Positions 1 to 11,440 are shown, counted from the first letter of the stretch. The stretch is DNA of 64,000 nt from Isoetes taiwanensis (GCA_021234155.1 JAJEKV010000006.1:25292369-25356368); one strand, 5' to 3'. The notes: a model not told the origin generated them from the letters alone. Made by a program: numbers and translations.

Positions 1-346
1 GGGTCTTGCACGAACATAAAAGGCTCCTGAGACTCCTACAGTGGGCTAGGCCTGATAGTCGGTCACGTAGAGGGCCGGGTATGGGTCTGACACTCCCTGG
101 GTGTAGAGGTGTGATCCGTATGGAGCATCTTGCACTTTGAGTAGATTTAGGGTGAGTAAGTTGGGTACGGATGCGGGGGTGTGACGCGCACGTATTCTCT
201 AGCTCACCCATGGAACCCTTGTGATCTGGAAGGGGCGCTTCCCGACCTGCCTCATCGGGCCGGGCGTCATGAACCCCGAGTAGGCTCAGCAGGATGATAC
301 CTCGAGCCTGCGTCTCCGGAAGGCTATAGCGAAGCCATAAACACTA
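1..346. other. Unassigned flank of the first transposon
   Basis: No gene is recognised. This moderately GC-rich stretch lies outside the inverted terminus that starts at 347. The sequence right of the element (from 4398) has similar composition, so both may belong to one older repeat split by the insertion, but I could not align the two sides or find a clean target-site duplication. Confidence 0.4.
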
Positions 347-874
347 TTGCAAATGAAACGGGAGTGTTGCATAACTCTCGTTTCAAAGATTCCCTTCAAA
401 AAAACAACATGCTCTAAAAATGACCATTTTAGAGTAACTCAAAAAAAATTTCTAGAGGTTCAGTTTTTTTTTTTTGCATTTTGACACCCCATTAAGTGTC
501 AAGTTTGTATTTTTGAAATGCCACAAACTCAAAAGCGGCAAAATTTAGACATGAATGTACAATCCATGAAAGTAAGACTTCAAAACATCAAAATAGAGAT
601 ATAAGAATAATAAATATTTCAATAATAATTTTAGTACATCATTTAAGCGATAATATAATGTTAGCGTTGTCATGTTTTTGCTTTCATTTCGGCTTTATCC
701 TTCTCCCATAATGCGCTCCTTTGGTGGTCCACTTTTGGAACCTTAAAGGGTAGTCCACGTTTAGTTGTTCCATCAAACATGTTTGACGTTCTATGGGTTG
801 AATAAAAAACAAGAAAATAATCAAGTACATAAATGAACACTAGGACACACACAACAAAAAATATAAAAATAAAA

Positions 875-1132
875 GTGTATTCTGGAATACACTTTTGTTT
901 TTTTTAAAAACAAACGTGTATTCCAGAATACACTTTGGATTCTCAGAGAAAGCAAAAGTGTATTCCGGAATACATACACTTTTGCTTTCATGAGGAAGCA
1001 AATGTGTATTCCGGAATACACCTTTGCTTTCTAAGAAATCAAACGTGTATTCCGAAATCAAACCTGTATCATGTTAATACCCTTAGATACTTGGGATACA
1101 CGTTTCTAAGAAATCAAACGTGTATTCTGAAA
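875..1132. repeat. Left subterminal palindrome array
   Basis: Four full or nearly full copies of the palindrome GTGTATTCCGGAATACAC lie at 875-892, 916-933, 958-974 and 1004-1021. Half copies start at 1045 and 1120. Spacing is about 40 bp. The centre varies (TCTGGA, TCCAGA, TCCGGA) while the arms stay conserved. The layout resembles subterminal transposase-binding sites of plant DNA transposons; binding is an inference. Confidence 0.75.
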
Positions 1133-1180
1133 TCAAACCTGTATCATGTTAGTACCCTTAGATACGTGGGATACTCGTGT
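1031..1180. repeat. Two-copy 75-bp tandem repeat
   Basis: A 75-bp unit beginning CTAAGAAATCAAACGTG at 1031 is repeated from 1106 with a few substitutions. Each copy includes one half-palindrome of the neighbouring array and a CCTTAGATAC motif. It appears to be a local duplication inside the subterminal zone. Confidence 0.8.
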
Positions 1181-3173
1181 ATTTTCTGTAACATATTGTG
1201 AAGGCTTCTATATTGCCAATTGGGATGCCTCTCTTAAAATATGTCTAGTTGGTTGAACACTATCTTTGTAGATGACAATGTTGCTAACATTGGATAAGTG
1301 TTCATTGTTTAAGTGCTATTGACAAAAAGTTCAATATTATAATTCATTGATAATAGTTTACATGGAAGGTCGAATAAAGGTCCTGAATTTAGATTTCTGC
1401 CAAACGCTCGATCAAGCATCTTGTTTCTTGTTCTGAACCAACCCAAGGTAACACCTAGAAATTTCAGCGAACACTTCCCAAGTCAATAAAAAGCAGCACT
1501 AAATAATGTCCAAGCTGAAATATTGCAAAATTATCTTAAATTTCGTAATTATTCAAAACCACGAGTTTTTAGATAGTTTGTTCCTTTGAAGCATTTATTG
1601 TCATCCTTGTCATCTGTGGAAAGCTAACCATGAAGATGCTTTGAAGCACCGCAAGAAAGTAAAGTCAATGATAAGCTTACCTTAGTAAAAGGCAGTTAGC
1701 GAGGAGCAAAGCATGAGCCTCCTCTTTTTGGATCATCGGTGATAGTTCTGCTGCAACAAATTTTAAACACTAAATTATTAACCCCTATTCATCAAAAAGA
1801 TCGGCAACAACATCTTTGGCATCTTTAACACGTAAACAAACCTACGCCGGTTGCAAGCCGCTTCCATGCCTTTAGCCTAACCCTTCGAGTATCACTTTGG
1901 AAAAATAAGATTAGAATGCATGTTACTAATTTTGTCTATATGTAAAATGGATTATCGAAATCATGGCAACACCCACCTCAAAGCGACATTCAAGACATTC
2001 CCATGTGCTTAAAATATGGTTCACTAATCTTAGAGCAAAACTTTTATGCACTAGGCCCTATCCTTAATATGTCCTAGCAGATCCTCAGGAACAATATGGG
2101 ATGCTTTCGTCAACAAGTATTCCCCTTCCTTGGGTGCATCTATCGACAAAGGTTTATTTCGGGACTAACAACAATTCTGACTTCGAAGCGGGAAGAATGT
2201 TCAATACTGAGGTGCCACAATGGTATTCTTTATGTGTAAAGCCTTGATTGCTTAAAAGACTAAATATTGTATAAAAGGTGGAAGACCCTATCAAAGTAGG
2301 CAGTGTTTAGAAGCATGAGTCATGGCGTAATTAGCAAATAATACATGGTTAAGCAGGCATAACTAGCAAAGAGATCCGACAAAGACTTACCAATACATTG
2401 TCCCATGAGTAAATCAGCCCAAATGCTTAATCGGGGCTTCATGGCATATCTTATTCTTTGTAGGCCCCTTTCACGCATCCTATCATTTAGGTAGTCTGGA
2501 AAAAGAAATCAAAATAGGTGAAATAACATCTCAAAAACCTTCCAAGCCATGTAATATATAAGTTTAGCGGGCATAGCATAGCAAACACCCCTTACCACAT
2601 CAAACGCATAATGGTGGATTTGGGGTCTATATGTTGCAAATCCTTCTCCATGCTCTGCACCAATGGCCTACAAAACATTATGAGAAAGACCAAATTTGTT
2701 ATTATTACGCACAAACCTCGGCGGTTTTAGTTTATCAATGCATAGTAGCGGGCGTAGTATACAACTAAAAGATTTCCTTGTATATATGGTGAAAGTTGTA
2801 TAATCTCTATTCACGAAATTCCGCGAAATTCAAGGATAAACCTTTCCAACTAAGTTTAAATCACGTGAGAACAAGTAACCTTTTTTGTATTTGGCTTCTT
2901 ATGATTAGAATTCAAGACACCATCCGCCATAATTCCTTTGGACTATACCTCTTGATAAAAAGCGAGCGAGAAATGTTTGGAACACATATCGCCTTCATTG
3001 TCACCAGTTCGAACCCTATTCAAAGCTGCCGAGATGGGCATTCTTACTCGTTGAACAAGTGCGTGAAACTTAAAATGAAATGAACATTTAGGCTAAAAAA
3101 TGTTTACTCACCAAAGAAGCGGTAGTCGAAATTGGGTGAGAGATGAGAGGTCGCGGTTCTTGATCGAAACTCA
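1181..3173. other. Transposon interior without recognised genes
   Basis: AT-rich sequence with only short, frame-inconsistent open stretches. I recognise no transposase, captured exon or RNA gene here. Confidence 0.5.
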
Positions 3174-3258
3174 AAGTTCTTGATCGGCTCCACGGTTCTT
3201 GAATCCAAATAGTTCTTGATCGGCTCCATAGTTCTTGAATCCACAGTTCTTGATCGGC
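3174..3258. repeat. Short minisatellite in transposon interior
   Basis: About two and a half imperfect copies of a unit containing GTTCTTGATCGGCTCCA and GTTCTTGAATCCA. Only this repetition can be supported. Confidence 0.65.
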
Positions 3259-3625
3259 AAATAGAGAGGTTAAACTCCAATGTCATTCACCGCTGTGATT
3301 CTTGTCATCCCACATGTGCGTGATTCTTGTAAGTCACCAAAAGAAAACTCAATATGTACTTTTTGCTAGAACATTAGGAATACCTAGAAGAGCTACGCTT
3401 TATGCCTAAGCGCTTGACAAAAGCGCCAAAGCAAAATCGAGCCAAGACACAAGCCTTTACGTTTGGAAAAAATTTGAACACCCAAAAACAAGGCGATGTA
3501 GCCCGGTGATTGTATTTTACGTAGGAAAAACCTAAAACAAGCAAGCCAAACTAAAATGGGGCTTAACTCCTCATAAGGAAATCGCCAAAGAAAACAAGAA
3601 CTGCCAGTTTTTTCGAAAACGAAAT

Positions 3626-4040
3626 CGTATTCCGGAATACAAAGTGTATTCCAGAATAAGATTCCCATTTCTTTTGAACCAATATCACGTATCCCTGGTC
3701 CCCACAAAACAAAAACAAAAATCCTTTTTTTATTTGTACCGCTTTCCTGTATCCCCACAAAACAAAAATAAAATTCCAAGGTTGTTGGTTTGTTTTTTTG
3801 TTTCGCTAATCCGGTAAATCCAGAAAATTCATTGAAAATCCAGAAAATTCGAAAAAGTGCAAGATCACTGTCGAGTCTCAAAAACTTGTACATCAAAAAT
3901 GTATTCCGGAATACACTTCGGATTTCGAGCAAGACGAAAAGTGTATTCTGGAATACACTTTGACTTTCAAGAAAAGCAAAAGTGTATTCCGGAATACACT
4001 TCTGTTATTCTCGAATAGTAAAAGTGTATTCCGGAATACA
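3626..4040. repeat. Right subterminal palindrome array
   Basis: The palindrome of the left array recurs at 3626-3641, 3644-3659 (degenerate), 3900-3916, 3941-3958, 3982-3999 and 4024-4040. The last four are spaced about 40 bp apart, as on the left. Because the motif is its own reverse complement, the two arrays are symmetric about the element's centre. Confidence 0.75.
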
Positions 4041-4397
4041 ATTTTGGTACTTTAAAATATTATATCATTAAAAAATGTCTCATTGTAACCTAAAAGTATG
4101 TTTTTTGGAAAACGATCCAAGCTAACAAAATGATGTGTAGGACGTACACTTAAATTAGTGGTTTTCTCTAAAAACACACTTCAGGTAAATTCTAACGGTT
4201 AGGAAAAGTGTCACTTTGACACAGTCAATTTTCTCTTTGCACAAAAAAATGAGTGATTTTGGGGGGGTCAAAATGCATTTTTATGACAAAAATAAAATTT
4301 TTACCCCGTTTTAGCACTTTTTTGGGAAAAAAAAGGAATCTTCGAGGAATATTCCTTTTGCTCCCGTTTCAATGATTTGCTCCCGTTTCTATTGCAA

Positions 4398-5189
4398 ACC
4401 TGTTCATAGCGTGAATCGACCCATCTGCAAAGTGTGCACAAGAGGGGCGGATGGAGTGGACAACCCTAGCCGATGTTCTATGCCCGCCAATGCCATGTTA
4501 TACCTCTGTCTGCTGATCTCTTGAGGCCGAGCTATCAGTCTACCCTCACAGGAGTCTGAGCCGGGGTAGAACCTGGGGTTTGGGGTGCTATCTTTAGTTC
4601 TAGATGCATATTCTTTGCCGTTGGTATTTGGATGGATGCGCCACCCTTCGTGGTGGATATTTATATATATGTGATTTATGCTATGTGCTAACCCTTGTAT
4701 TCATGCTTCCGCGACGTAGGAGCCCATCGAAGGCGTGGGCCGAATGACACCTCCGTGTCCTTCACCCGAGCATCTCTACGTAGATGGCCCGGGTTAGACG
4801 GAGGGCCCTGCTCATGGCAAGTTGGTTGCCATGGGAGGGGAAAGTCCCCATATGTATACGGCCGAGGGTCGTATATGTTCAGGGAGCGTCACAATCACCT
4901 TATTGTCATATGTATATAAGATCTTTGCCAAGGCTTTTGAAAAGTGGGTGAAGGACATCTTGGCAAAGTCCATCTCCTAAAAAAATGGCTTCTTAAGTGT
5001 TTCCAGAAGTCGAGCTACATCAACGATGTCCAGGGATAGGTTAACACTGAAGTGAGAGAATACGGCAAGCAGCAGGTAAGACGTGGACACACCAGATCCC
5101 ATCCCAAACTCAATCGCCTTATAAAAACCTTTTATTGCATGATTAGAATTTTTACGTGAATCCCACTCTCTATTCATACCTGACTATAA
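4398..5189. other. No recognised gene
   Basis: Sequence between the first transposon and the LINE fragment. Part (4690-4920) is GC-rich and could be an old repeat. Nothing identifiable. Confidence 0.4.
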
Positions 5190-6715
5190 TAGAACTGATA
5201 TAGGTCACCATCCCAGCTCGATGCTTTTGAGAATTCAAATCATATTGGCTGCACAGACACGTGAAGGAGCACCACAAGGCATGTTTATGGTTTTGAACGC
5301 AGCTGCTTTCCATGGCCAAGTGTCCCCGCTCCACCATAGGTGCAGCATAATCTAGCTGAAAAAGTCACCCCAAAATGATGGATTTGTTCAGGCAGCTATT
5401 AATTTCAATTAGTACTTCCTGGCCAGGTTGGTATGCGATACTCGCCTACAAAACCTGCGATACTCGTCTGCATTGATGTATGCTAAGACTAGGATTTGGG
5501 GAATAATTCACATCAGACATTATGAACCTGCATGTTTCTGCTCTGGCGACTGTTATGTTTCATGGTGAGCCATCAGAGGTCTTCTCACTTGGTCGTGGTA
5601 TTCGACCGGGATGCCCTTTAGCACCACTGCTTTTCGCAATCGTTCGAGAGGCTTTGTCGCAGTTATTCATCGTTGCAACCACAAAGGGACTTCTCCATGT
5701 TCTCGCAATGAAGGATGTCACACAAAAGATTTGCAATCAATATGCAGATAACACGTTCCTCTTTCTGATTGATCGCTAACTTCGAGAATCTAGAAGCTGC
5801 CTAATTGCTTTTAGGCACATTTTCACTGGCTTCCAATGTCCTTGTGGGGTGGCAGAAGTGTACAACTTTATGGATGTTGGATACTGCGACTATGACATGT
5901 GTTCATGATTATCCATAAAAATTATTTGCTCATGGACAGGCCACCAAGTTGCTGGAGCTTCCAGTTGGCATCCATGTTACTGCTGGCGCTACATGGGAGG
6001 AGATCTTTAAGGGTTTGGAGAAGCACTTGTTTTAGTGGTCCACAACAAAGGTGTCTCTTGTGGATCACAATACAGTGGCCAAGTCAGTCCTTAGTAGTAC
6101 CCATGTCTATATGGCATCCTCATTGCTAGCCCCACAGATCAAAGTACGTGAGCTCATTGCAGTAGTCCGAAACTTTATATGGGTGGATACTGAGAAAGAT
6201 GTTGTGATTAAGGTGGCTTGGTCGAAATGCGTCCTTCCAAAATGTTCAACTGGTCTGGGTATGATGGACTTCTTACTGCAGAGCAAAGTTCTTATTTCAA
6301 AGTTCATTTGGAGACTCTAAATGGTGAAGATGACTCTCTTGGTTTACGCTTCTTAGACAAGCTCTTGGTCACTGTATCCCTTTATGCAATGGGCATTATT
6401 TCAGCCTCTGTAGCTTTTTCCAAATGCATCTCCATTTCTGCATGGATTGTTGACAGCATGGGATGTAGTCAAACATCTCTTTTGACCACTTGGAGACTCC
6501 ATGATGGTGGGCACCACTGCCTCCAAACCCCTCAGTATCTTCTAATTGATTCTTATCGTTAATCTCCTATTCTGGACTAAGTATATTGTGCTTCAAAATC
6601 ATGCTCCTGTGGCATCTTTTTGTTCTTATACAGGTTGATGAGACGTGTGAATTTTGTATTTTTTATATATGAATAATAAACTTTTTGGCTTTTGTCCTAC
6701 AAAAAAAGGGGGGGG
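5190..6715 (+). pseudogene. 5'-truncated LINE reverse transcriptase relic
   Basis: A non-LTR reverse transcriptase fragment. The longest clean part (5522-5779) contains the RGIRPGCPLAPLLF signature and, near its end, YADNTFLF, a variant of the catalytic YADD box in which the second aspartate is replaced by asparagine. The preceding frames carry an MLRLGFGE-like segment typical of the palm region. Downstream, 6051-6320 keeps the thumb-like region (motifs AKSVLSS and LIAVVRNFIW). Stops and frameshifts separate the parts. The 3' part is AT-rich, with AATAATAAAC near 6670, and ends in an A-run followed by a G-run at about 6702-6718. Dead copy; the clade is not certain. Confidence 0.82.
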
Positions 6716-7540
6716 GGGTGAGTACAGATAGAGGGCATCAAATGAAACAATGAAAAGGTTTCAAAGCAACGAAGTCCAAGAACATATTAAATGCATCATT
6801 TCATCAAGTTGAAAGAAAGGACCAATCGTATGCGATGTTTAACAACCAAGTCAAGGGGCTTGATAAATCTAAAACTTAAATTAGTAATGCAGATTCTATA
6901 AACCTGCTGAAATAGGTCAACAAAAACCATGCAAGATATAATAATCATGCTAGATATAGCATGCTAACCAAACATCAAGAATACCCATGCATAACCCCAG
7001 TAGAGCAAGAGGACCAGTCGGACTAAAGGCAACACAAAATTAAACTATCCAAAAAATGGAGGAGCTAGGAACAAAAATCGATCAATAGGAAAAAACTTAG
7101 AGCATTTGAAAAACCTAGCCAGTGGATTATAAAAATATGAAAGATGGTCTAGCAAGGTCAAACATAAGTAAAAATCTCAAGATATCAACTTAGAGACACA
7201 AATTATATGCAAGGTCCTATTTGGGTCCCTCATTTGGAGGGGGGTATTGGCATGACGCATATGCCATACCATATAGATGTCAAAGAAGGGTACTAAGAGG
7301 GGCACTGCTCAAACTTGGCACATAGTGTTTTATGTTGAGTTCGGTATGTGTAGACTACATTCTGTTCGCAGTACGGAGGATACAACGTCATCCTCTGTGC
7401 TCAGTTTCTTTTATTTGATCATATCTGCCACTTCTAGTTCGGCCAGAGTCGTCTCATGTTTTTTAATTTATATTTGGGGATCAAGTACTTTCTACATGTT
7501 TACTCTCCATCACTTTCGGCACGTTAAGCTGGCACACTAC
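6716..7540. other. No recognised gene
   Basis: AT-rich sequence. An open frame begins at about 7277, but its first part resembles nothing; only the portion from 7541 on matches a LINE. Confidence 0.4.
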
Positions 7541-7900
7541 CAGCAGCAAGTCAATCCTAGGCTCACGAGAGGCCCACACCAGTACTTGTACACCCATTTG
7601 CCCATGAAGAAGCGCAGACTTATAGCTTCCATTTGCACAGGTGCATATCATCTCCGCATTGAGACAGGACGTTGGGCTCGGGAAGCACAGGAGGAAAGGC
7701 TTTACCAGTGTTGTCACCAGGGCGCCATTGAGGATGAATGTCATGCCCTCCAGATCTGCCCAGCGTTTGCCCATATCCGAGCATGGTATGTTCGATTACT
7801 AGTGGCTGGACAACCGTTGCATGAGTTATTGAATACGGCGTCAGTGGGTTTGTTGGGGTCATACCTCCAGGAGGTTATGGAGATTCTAGGAGAATCTTGA
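7541..7900 (+). pseudogene. C-terminal fragment of a LINE ORF2
   Basis: The translated segment includes NPRLTRGPHQY, RIETGRWARE and CCHQGAIEDECHAL. It aligns with the 3' coding end of the LINE at 14.6-20.5 kb, where NPMLTRGPHHY and a degenerate AIEDE segment occur at 19911-20110. The spaced Cys/His residues suggest the zinc-binding tail common in plant LINEs. The frame here is less damaged than in the longer copy. No polymerase domain precedes it, so it is an isolated fragment. Confidence 0.72.
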
Positions 7901-8125
7901 GGAATCTATGGGAATCTTAATGGGAATCAGGGGGTAAAAGGGGATCTTGATGGAATGTTAGGGAATCTAAAGTAGCTTCATGAAACGTTAAAAAAATCTA
8001 GAGGAATATCCATAGAATCTTAAGGGAACATTAGACAATCTAGGAGAATTTATATAAAATTTATGGGAATCTTTGTAGAATCTTAAGGAATCTAGAATTT
8101 ATGGGAATCATGAAGAATATGTAGC
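7880..8125 (+). repeat. Degenerate GGAATCT minisatellite
   Basis: A run of imperfect 10-15 bp units based on GGGAATCTTA, GAGAATCT and similar. It is the reverse complement of the AGATTC-type array at 21945-22835. It follows the LINE fragment directly and has no coding potential. Confidence 0.75.
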
Positions 8126-8299
8126 ACAATAACAGGGGGTTACTTTTAGATTTTTATACGCTTTTTCACATGGTTTTTCTATGATTTCGTTGTTGTATTC
8201 GTTGAGGTGTACTAAATAGTATTTCTAGAGTGCACCATTTATGGGCCGTTGATTTTCGTTGGTGGGAACAATCCGAGGGTTGTTGTCTTTCTCTGCATG

Positions 8300-8463
8300 T
8301 ATTTGTGCATGAACACTGCGCATGTGTATGCATGTGCATGTGCACATGCATGTGCATGTGTGTGCATATGCATGTGTATTGTGCATGTGCAAGTGCAAGT
8401 GCAAGTGCAAGTGCAAGTGCATGTGCATGTGCATGTGCATGTGTGCATATGCATGTGTACTTG
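8300..8463. repeat. GTGCAT/GTGCAA hexamer microsatellite
   Basis: Repeated GTGCAT units, interrupted by about five perfect GTGCAA units near 8389-8419, then more GTGCAT. It opens several frames on both strands giving His-Met, Cys-Thr or Ala-Ser runs; these are artefacts of the repeat. Confidence 0.92.
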
Positions 8464-9276
8464 CCCTCTTGGATTCTTATTGCGGAGTGGATTTTACTAC
8501 CCACGAGATGGATTTTTGCTCACACTTACAAAGGTATTTGTTTTTAATGTTTCTTCAGTTAGCATAATGTTTTTTTTTACAAGGTATTGGTTTCCCGATT
8601 CTACAATGTAGTCTTTGCAAAACCCCTTTTGTTTCCTTCCTAAGATTTCTTTGCAGATTCAAGTTTAGGCCCTCTGTTTGCTTCCAACTCTTGGATATTC
8701 CTGGCTGTCGGATTGTTCATAGTACCCAGCCTTTAGCTTCAATCAACAAATTGATTCTTATGCACACAACAGGCGGATTATTCCACGCCCTTTTCCATGT
8801 CACGTAGACCAGTCAAACAGTGGCCACAAGAATGCATTTATATTGTAGGTTTGGAACTTTAATCAAACCGTAAGGTGAATCATGCATTACCTTTAAGGTA
8901 GAGATGGAGCATCCAAAATCATATGGATTGATAAACAATGGTGTCATTGTGAAAGAGAAATAGTTGTAGCGGAAGTAACAATATGTAGCATAATAACATG
9001 GGGTTTTCTTTGTGTTGCAAACTTTATGACTTTCAGAATAAGGGATCAATCTGCTCTATCTTTATGGTAAATTTTACTTATATTCTATTTGTTTTATTGT
9101 GATCAAATTCAAAAGCTACAGGTGATGAAAGCCTTAAATGAATTCTAGTTTTTTTCTGGTTTGAATTCTAAAGTTTTTGTCACACCGGGGGGGACGTCCC
9201 TAAGGCCCCGAAGGGGCCAAAAAAAATTTTTTGCAACACAAACCATTAACATCTAACATATAAAAATTAAATCCCC
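8464..9276. other. No recognised gene
   Basis: AT-rich spacer. A GC-rich patch at 9184-9222, with a short inverted repeat (AAGGCCCCGAAGGGGCC), may be an end of another small element. Nothing else is identifiable. Confidence 0.4.
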
Positions 9277-9360
9277 CAACACATAACAACCAACACATAA
9301 CAACCATTGACATTAACAATCAACACATAACTACCATTGACATTAATTAACACAACCATT
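9277..9360. repeat. Short tandem repeat beside the MITE
   Basis: About three imperfect copies of a unit containing CAACACATAAC and ACCATTGACATTAA, immediately left of the inverted-repeat element. Confidence 0.7.
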
Positions 9361-9382
9361 GGGTCCAACACATTTAAATTAA

Positions 9383-9699
9383 AATCCCCCTTAAACCCCC
9401 TTTGGTTTGGGTGCATATTCACACGGGGGGTGACTCCGGGCAACGAGAGCTGTTGGATAGGGATATTCGCCCCTTATTCCTTAATCTATACCGTACATAA
9501 AGTTCCTCGTTTGTGGGGTATGCAAGTACAAAATTTGCTATACTGTATAACAAGATTCGCAAAATACTATAAGATTTCAAGCAGAATACTATATGGTGTT
9601 GATTTCGTACGTGCAAAATACAATTATGAAGGCTCTCGCTGCCCTACGTCACCCCCCGTGTGAATATGCACCCAAACCAAAGGGGGTTTAAGGGGGATT
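9383..9699. mobile_element. 317-bp MITE with 52-bp perfect inverted repeats
   Basis: Positions 9383-9434 and 9648-9699 are exact inverted repeats over 52 bp, each starting AATCCCCCTTAAACCCCC from the outside and running through TTTGGGTGCATATTCACACG. Similarity continues a few bases further inward. The roughly 210-bp core is AT-rich and non-coding. Perfect arms suggest recent activity or gene conversion. No unambiguous target duplication is visible, so the superfamily is open. A partial second copy lies at 21149-21173. Confidence 0.82.
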
Positions 9700-9786
9700 G
9701 AGGGGGTTTAAGGGGGTCTAGGATGCAATGTTGAGGACATGACTTCTATTATGTAAACTAGCTCTCTCTCTTGAAATTTAGTATGG

Positions 9787-9950
9787 CCCATTGCGGCGGT
9801 GGTCTAGTGGTTAGATCTTGTGCTTAGATTGTTCTAGTCACTGGTTTAAGGAAGGAAGGAAGGCCCACTGACTACAACTAGGCGGGAGACGTGGGTGCAT
9901 GCAAGTCTCACCATGCGCGGTGTGTCCCTTCCTTTAACAAAAAAATTTAG
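9787..9950 (+). mobile_element. Probable tRNA-derived SINE
   Basis: The head carries TGGTCTAGTGG, matching an RNA polymerase III A box, and about 30 bp later TGTTCTAGTCA, close to a B box (GGTTCGANTCC). No tRNA cloverleaf can be formed with confidence. The body is unlike any tRNA, and the unit ends near CCTTTAACAAAAAAATTT, consistent with a SINE tail. Internal pol III promoter function is inferred from the boxes only. Confidence 0.5.
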
Positions 9951-10304
9951 TTAGACTTTTAAAAATTATCATTGCGAAACAACATCTGCATTAACGATGT
10001 TGAACTACGTTGCAAGCAGCCCTAGGAGCCTGCAGTAGAAAGCTATATTTACTAATACAATATACTATCTCAAGTTCAACACATGAAGTGTTTAGATTAG
10101 GGCAATTTTGCACTCACTTAAACAAATAGCTATTGGTTTTATACAATACTTATATAGCAAGGGATTTTCTACACTTTTACAACATACAATCCCTAAATAT
10201 CAATAGCCATTGGTCTCATACAGTACTGATATAAGACTTTCTACACTTTTTTTTGAAGAACGTGTTTTACTTCATATTATACACTCAAAAAATTACAAAG
10301 TACT
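9951..10304. other. No recognised gene
   Basis: AT-rich intergenic sequence with a short internal similarity (ATAGC(T/C)ATTGGT at about 10125 and 10204). Confidence 0.4.
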
Positions 10305-10565
10305 TCAAGAAGTAAGAAATATCCCTGAAGCATCAATCACTTTTAGATGATCACTCCATATTGGAAATTTAATACGATCAGGCCAATTGGAGATCTGAAA
10401 GCAATTATACAACTTCTTACGAATTTCTTGAAGTACCACCTGAGAAGAAATATGCTTATCATAAAAGACCTTTCTTCGCCTTCGCTTCCATACACTCCAT
10501 AGTAGCCAAGACTTTGCCATGTGAAATGCAATCCTTTTAGAAGCAGTCCACTGACAACATACAAC
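10305..10565 (-). pseudogene. LINE ORF2 C-terminal fragment (minus strand)
   Basis: The minus-strand frame includes KSWLLWSVWKRRRRKVFYDK followed by SQVVLQEIRKK. This resembles the segment after the reverse-transcriptase zinc-binding region of plant LINEs, in which an LW-x-IWK-x-RN-x-xxF pattern precedes a helical segment. Only this tail is present. The family differs from the plus-strand LINEs. Recognition rests on one conserved stretch, so confidence is moderate. Confidence 0.5.
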
Positions 10566-11411
10566 ATACAACATACAAGCAGTAAATATCAAGAGACTTA
10601 ACGGACTTATATAATAATACAAGAATTTGTTGCTGTGGCATTCACGGTCGCTCCTTTACGCTTTCTAGTTGTGTTTTTTAGTTTGTGTCTTATAATTTTA
10701 AAAAGTATGATTTTGACAAAAAAACGGAAGGTTCAGACTTCTCTAGTGAAATTTATTAATTTGTTAAACAACATATCTAAGAACATGGAAGCAAAAGAAA
10801 TGGAGTCAAGAAATGGAATAAAAAAGCTTAGATTAGATATTTGAGCTCATTTGTTTTCCAACTTTCAATACAACATTGCAATAATTGGTTGTAAGTTGGA
10901 TTAAATGCTACAATAGAAATATATTTTCTCTTTGATAACCATTGCAAGCTTTTAGTCTATAACAGTGGTAACTATCACTTGTGGTAGTCATCACTTGATT
11001 TGTTTGTCTCGAGGAGCTACAAAAGTGGTTGTTTGGGTCGATGATTTGTTTGGGTCGAGGAGCAGAAAAATAATATATGGAATTTTAGATGTCATTGCAA
11101 TAGTCTCAAAAAACATATTGCCAATATTATCTGGATTTAAAAAGATAAAAGTGCTTTTTTGAGAAATATTATCTCTCGATTCAAAATCATAATTGCATTA
11201 TTCCTCTTCATTATGCATGTCATTACATATTCATGTGCAGAAGGCATTAGTGCATAAACGTTGCATCACTATGTAAGTCCCCTATGTAAGTGAGGCCATG
11301 TGTATCTAAAAAAAAAATAGTTTCAACATGTCCATATTGTTGTACAATGCATGCCTCGGAAAAATGCTTTTTAAGGTCTCCATGTCATTGTGTACATCTT
11401 AACATAAGAGA
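10566..11411. other. No recognised gene
   Basis: AT-rich flank ending at the A base (11411) that borders the Helitron-1 3' terminus. Small open frames here resemble nothing I know. Confidence 0.4.
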
Positions 11412-11440
11412 CTAGTAATGGTGCCCAGCGTTGCTGGGCA
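11412..11440 (-). other. Helitron-1 3' terminal hairpin and CTAG
   Basis: Reading the minus strand: stem TGCCCAGC, loop AAC, stem GCTGGGCA (11440-11422), then CCATTA and CTAG ending at 11412, with T as the next base. This is the replication-terminator-like hairpin that marks Helitron 3' ends. Confidence 0.88.

Larger units (their letters stand above)
347..4397. mobile_element. Non-autonomous DNA transposon with palindrome arrays near both ends
   Basis: The ends are inverted repeats: left TTGCAAATGAAACGGGAG (347-364), and right (4380-4397) reading TTGCAATAGAAACGGGAG on the minus strand, 16 of 18 positions matching. Inside them the similarity continues in degenerate form: both sides have a second copy of the AAACGGGAG-like motif and a TGCATTTTGAC motif next to a C-run (about 475-487 and 4265-4280). 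Each subterminal zone carries an array of an 18-bp palindrome. No transposase is recognisable inside, so the element is probably non-autonomous. Long degenerate inverted ends suggest a Mutator-like element, but no 9-bp target duplication is visible and hAT or another superfamily is possible. Confidence 0.6.

Noticed and set aside
3393-3932. 179-codon minus-strand open frame
   Set aside because: It runs through copies of the subterminal palindrome (giving repeated SVFRNT or similar words) and has no family resemblance; it is a product of the repeats.
875-4040. Regularly spaced palindromes resembling a CRISPR array
   Set aside because: Spacers are not unique sequences of constant length, the repeats are palindromes placed symmetrically in a plant transposon, and there is no cas-like gene.
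8166-8611. Several overlapping frames with His-Met, Cys-Thr and Ala-Ser-Ala repeats
   Set aside because: They come from the GTGCAT/GTGCAA microsatellite, which is open in all frames on both strands.
9787-9860. A genuine tRNA gene
   Set aside because: A- and B-box-like motifs exist, but no acceptor, D, anticodon and T stems can be paired; a tRNA-derived SINE fits better.
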